Of a stretch of DNA of 50,012 nucleotides, positions 47,006 to 50,012 are shown piece by piece. Under the pieces are notes generated by a model that was given only the letters and a program-made list of their open reading frames with translations, had not been told where the DNA came from and ran no database searches. Numbering within the stretch: the first letter of the stretch is position 1; each line of letters opens with the position of its first letter. The stretch is from contig PAZE01000009.1 of assembly GCA_002716065.1 (NCBI GenBank), positions 6,473-56,484 of the forward strand, in the 5' to 3' direction. The position numbers and the translations under genes were made by a program. The stretch is from Crocinitomicaceae bacterium. Lineage in GTDB: Bacteria; Bacteroidota; Bacteroidia; Flavobacteriales_D; Parvicellaceae.

Positions 47006-50000
47006 CAGCTAGTAACGCTGGTGGTAGTGATCAAGAAACTAAGGTAAATTATATTACTGTAACTAGTGGTGATTTTACTTGGACTGGTAATGCTGGTGAT
47101 GGTGATTGGACAAATGGAGGTAATTGGGATGCAGGTGCAACTCCAACTTCTTCTGATAACTGCATTATACCTGCTGGTGCTCCAGCAGACATTCAAAATG
47201 GAGGATCTTGTAATGATCTTACTATTGATGCTGGTGCTGATTTTACTCATACAAGTGGTACAATCTCTGTTAGTGGTAATTTCACTGATAATGGCAGTAC
47301 TGGACAAATTGACGATGTTTTAGATATTACTGGAAATGCAACTGTGCTTAGAGCCTTTGTTGTTGAAGCTAATGGAGAAGTTAGAGTTGGTGGTAATATA
47401 ACTTTAAATTCAGGTGGCTATACGACTACTAACAATGGTCTTATTGATGTTGAGGGTGATTTTGATGCTTCTGGAGGTGTTATCGCTCAGGGTGCTGCTG
47501 GTGATATTCAAATTACTGGAACAATTACTAGTTTAGGTACGCTTGACGAATTGGAAGGAACTGTAACAATTGAAGGAGCAGTTGTTCCTTATGATACCTA
47601 TTACAATCTTGTATTATCAACCTCCGGATTAACTGCCCATGCTGGTAATGGAACTACCAACATAAATGGCAGTCTAACAGTTAGCTCAGGATGTACATAT
47701 AGAATGGGAGATGTCACGGATATAGCAGGTGCATTCACTGTAGATGGTACTGCGGCAATTGGAGCTACTACTTTAGCGGTTGATGGTGCATCAGATATTA
47801 ATGGTTCCTTAACAATTTCAACTGGAACAGCAGATGTTAATGGATCTTTTGATGCTACTGGTGGGACAGTGTCTTTTACTGATGCTGGAAATTTAAATTT
47901 AGGATCTACAGTTACTTCACTGGGTACATTTACTGAGAGTACTTCTAATGTAATTTATGATCAAACTGGAGGTTTCACTCAAAATGTTGATGATGTAGAT
48001 TATTATAATCTTACGCTTAATTCAACACCGGCTTATTTTACTACAGGTGGTACAATAACTGCTACTGGAGAAGTTGAGGTAGGAGGTTCAAGTACAATAC
48101 TACTTGGAGGAGATTTAATTGCTGGTTCTTTAGATATTGATGGTGTGTTACAAACTGTATCAAATGATGTTACAGTAAGTGGAGTATCAGATATCGATGG
48201 TACACTTAATATTGCTGGTTCTAGTACTTACAATGCAGATGGAGATTTTGATGCAACAAATGGAACCATAGAATCAAATGCTTCTGGATCTTTAGTATTA
48301 AGCTCAACGGTAACATCTATAGGAGCATTAGATGCTGCTGAAGGAATTGTAAAATACGATGGAATTTTAGCACAAAATGTTGTTGCTCCTTCTTCTGGTG
48401 GTTATTACAACTTAACTATAGAAAACGCTTCAACTAAGACTGCTACAGGTACTATTGATGTTAATGGAGATTTAACCACTGAGGCAGAGGCTTCTTGTGT
48501 ATTTGATCTAGGATCTAATAGTTTAAATCTCGCTGGAGATTTAACTGTTGGCCAAGAAGGTGGATTAGATGCTTCAGATGCTGGTTGTACGGTTACATTT
48601 GATGGAACTACTGCATTTTCTCATGCGGGGAGCCAAGGGCTTGTAAGCTCGTCCTCAACTGTTACTCAGACAATAGTTGAAGGAAATAATCTAACTCAAA
48701 GTTTGCCAATCAATCCCTATTATGATTATGGTTGGTCAACTGGTATATATTTAGCTTCTGAAATCACAGACGCAGCTGACGTTACCTCAATAAATAAATT
48801 ATATGTTTGGGTCGAAGTAGCTGCTGCTGGTCCAACTAACGATGTCTCTATTTGGATGAAAAATATTGGAGCAACAGACGCCTATGATGGTACGACTGGC
48901 CCTCAAGGTTTCAGTACAACAGGCTTTACTGAAGTTTTCGATAATGGAACTCTTGATTTAACTACAGTTGGTTGGTATGAAATAGACATCACTGATTTTC
49001 CTTATACAGGTTCTGGAAATATAGAAATTTTATGGGAAAATCGTGATGGATCATATAACGGAGATGGTTCCCATCGTTTTGGATATTTAGTAACTCAAGA
49101 GGATAGAGGAAAGTATTGTCGTATGGATAACTCTTTTCCAACAGAATATGTTAATGGTGGATTGGTTTATGGGGGATATGGATCATTTGTGTGTGATATG
49201 AAATTCAACGTTACTAAAACCACTAGTGTTATAAGCTCTATCAACCCAACCTTCAATGAAGTAGAAATAGCAGGTTCAGGAGTAACATTGTCTTCTCCAA
49301 TGGACATTACTGCAGATTTAACTTTTACTAGTGGTCATATAACTTCAGAATCAGATGTTGATGGAAACAATTCTCAGACTTATGCTTCTACCAATACATT
49401 AACCATCAAAGATGGAGCTAATCACTCGGGTGCTAGCGCTTCATCACATGTGGTAGGTGCAGTAAGAATTGAATCATCTGGAACATCAGAAATTGAATTT
49501 CCTACAGGAGATGGAACATACTACCGACCAGTATTTTTAACTCCATCTGCTTCAACCGCAACTACTTATACAGCTGAGTATGTAAATTCTTCTCATAGTA
49601 GCATTGCATATGATGGAAATGGATACAATAATACACCATGTGATGGCGATATAGATCATGTTGCAATGGGTTGCTGGTGGGATATTGAAAAGTCTTCTGG
49701 AGGATCAGCTGCAAAGGTTGGAATTAATTGGGATTCCAATAGCGGTGTTGATGTGCCTGATGATATTTTGCTTACGCATTGGAATTCGAGCACCTCACAA
49801 TGGGACAAGATTAATGCTGCAGTTACTGCTGGAAACGGTTCTGGATCTGCCTCAGCAAGTGATGGAAGAGTTCAATCTAATATTGCTCAAACAGACTTCA
49901 GTCCGTTTAACTTAGGTTCTGGAAGTGGAAACAACTCTTTACCAGTAGATCTACTTTCTTTCCATACAGTTTGCAGCCACGACATAGTAGATGTTAACTT

Positions 50001-50012
50001 TAGTGTAGTATC
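46876..50012 (+). CDS. Large secreted surface protein, downstream part, open at window end
   Basis: Continuation of the gene in the corrected frame, 1045 codons with no stop to base 50012. PKD remainder: VTFTDLSTNTPTGWTWDFGD and GTYTVSLTASNAGG. Next a beta-solenoid-like region with WTGNAGDGDWTNGGNWDAG, then three repeats of about 134 residues with SLG and YYNLTL motifs (47521-48660). Then a carbohydrate-binding-like or anchor domain (NPYYDYGWSTGIYLASEI, 48700-49215), a last beta domain (EFPTGDGTYYRPVFLTP) and LPVDLLSFHTV, which usually precedes the T9SS sorting domain. The C-terminal sorting domain lies past the window. It is Thr/Ser/Gly/Asp-rich and poor in Lys/Arg, as for extracellular adhesins. 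Confidence 0.82.
47521..48660 (+). repeat. Three degenerate 134-residue tandem repeats in the surface protein
   Basis: Each unit has a T-x-T-S-x-G strand (47521, 47908, 48307) and a YYNL strand (codons at 47599, 48001, 48403). The YYNL codons are spaced exactly 402 bp twice, while the first motif is spaced 387 and 399 bp. DNA identity between units is low, so this is ancient protein-level repetition, not recent slippage. Confidence 0.7.

Noticed and set aside
47066-47323. Hydrophobic Leu/Val-rich open frame
   Set aside because: It is an off-frame shadow of the Gly/Thr/Asp-rich surface protein; GGT/GAT codons read out of frame give such hydrophobic strings.
47521-48660. CRISPR or DNA tandem array
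   Set aside because: Repeats are protein-level with low DNA identity and long period; no short identical repeats with spacers exist.

Overview
The window is AT-rich chromosomal DNA that looks like a marine or free-living member of the Bacteroidota, most likely Flavobacteriia. Evidence: three complete proteins carry the C-terminal sorting domain of the type IX secretion system (T9SS); lineage-typical families are present (DUF3822, DUF349, DUF5606, GWxTD, fused E1 alpha/beta, Omp28-like, SusC-style TonB receptor with a carboxypeptidase-like N domain); and several genes are preceded by the Bacteroidota -7 element TAnnTTTG rather than a sigma70 -10 box. No rRNA, tRNA, CRISPR array, phage or insertion sequence is visible. 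Genes are dense and almost all housekeeping or cell-surface.

Layout. 1-3.0 kb (minus): a 3-TM/PDZ-like protein, DUF3822, rsmD and coaD in one tight run. 3.2-10.7 kb (plus): a RecD-like helicase, fused branched-chain 2-oxoacid dehydrogenase E1, a hotdog thioesterase, a small outer-membrane protein, a T9SS-exported GH18 protein and an MscS channel, closed by a strong bidirectional terminator. 10.7-15.7 kb (minus): two FKBP isomerases, DUF5606, a T9SS subtilisin and a lone HsdR_N-type nuclease-fold protein. 15.8-25.7 kb: holA, threonine aldolase, an epimerase, tyrS, a LuxE-like protein, then a plus run of lipoprotein, GWxTD protein, rlmB-type methyltransferase and DUF6265 lipoprotein. 24.2-27.6 kb (minus): a helical-repeat protein, aroB and an enoyl-CoA hydratase. 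27.8-31.9 kb (plus): a SPOR-repeat outer-membrane protein, a lipoprotein and cystathionine beta-synthase. 32.0-44.7 kb (mostly minus): an Omp28-like T9SS protein, a paaY/paaJ/paaI trio after pyrG, a TonB receptor, a DPP IV gene with an in-frame stop, and a DUF349 protein. 44.7-45.4 kb is a 680-bp non-coding divergent region. 45.4 kb to the end is one very large secreted protein broken by a frameshift.

Most noteworthy signals: (1) the pyrG leader begins at a CCCCG run that pairs with AATACGGG just before the ATG, under a good Bacteroidota promoter, resembling the CTP-responsive start-site switch of enterobacterial pyrC/pyrD; (2) a 15-bp palindrome abuts the -7 box of the helical-repeat gene at 25.7 kb; (3) the DPP IV gene is intact except for one in-frame TGA; (4) the giant surface protein has a 2-nt CT insertion inside its PKD domain and a YYNL motif repeating at exactly 402 bp; (5) all four tightly packed convergent gene pairs have inverted repeats at their stop codons, two of them sharing a TTAA in which both stops lie. 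I found no clear multi-gene novel defence or mobile system.
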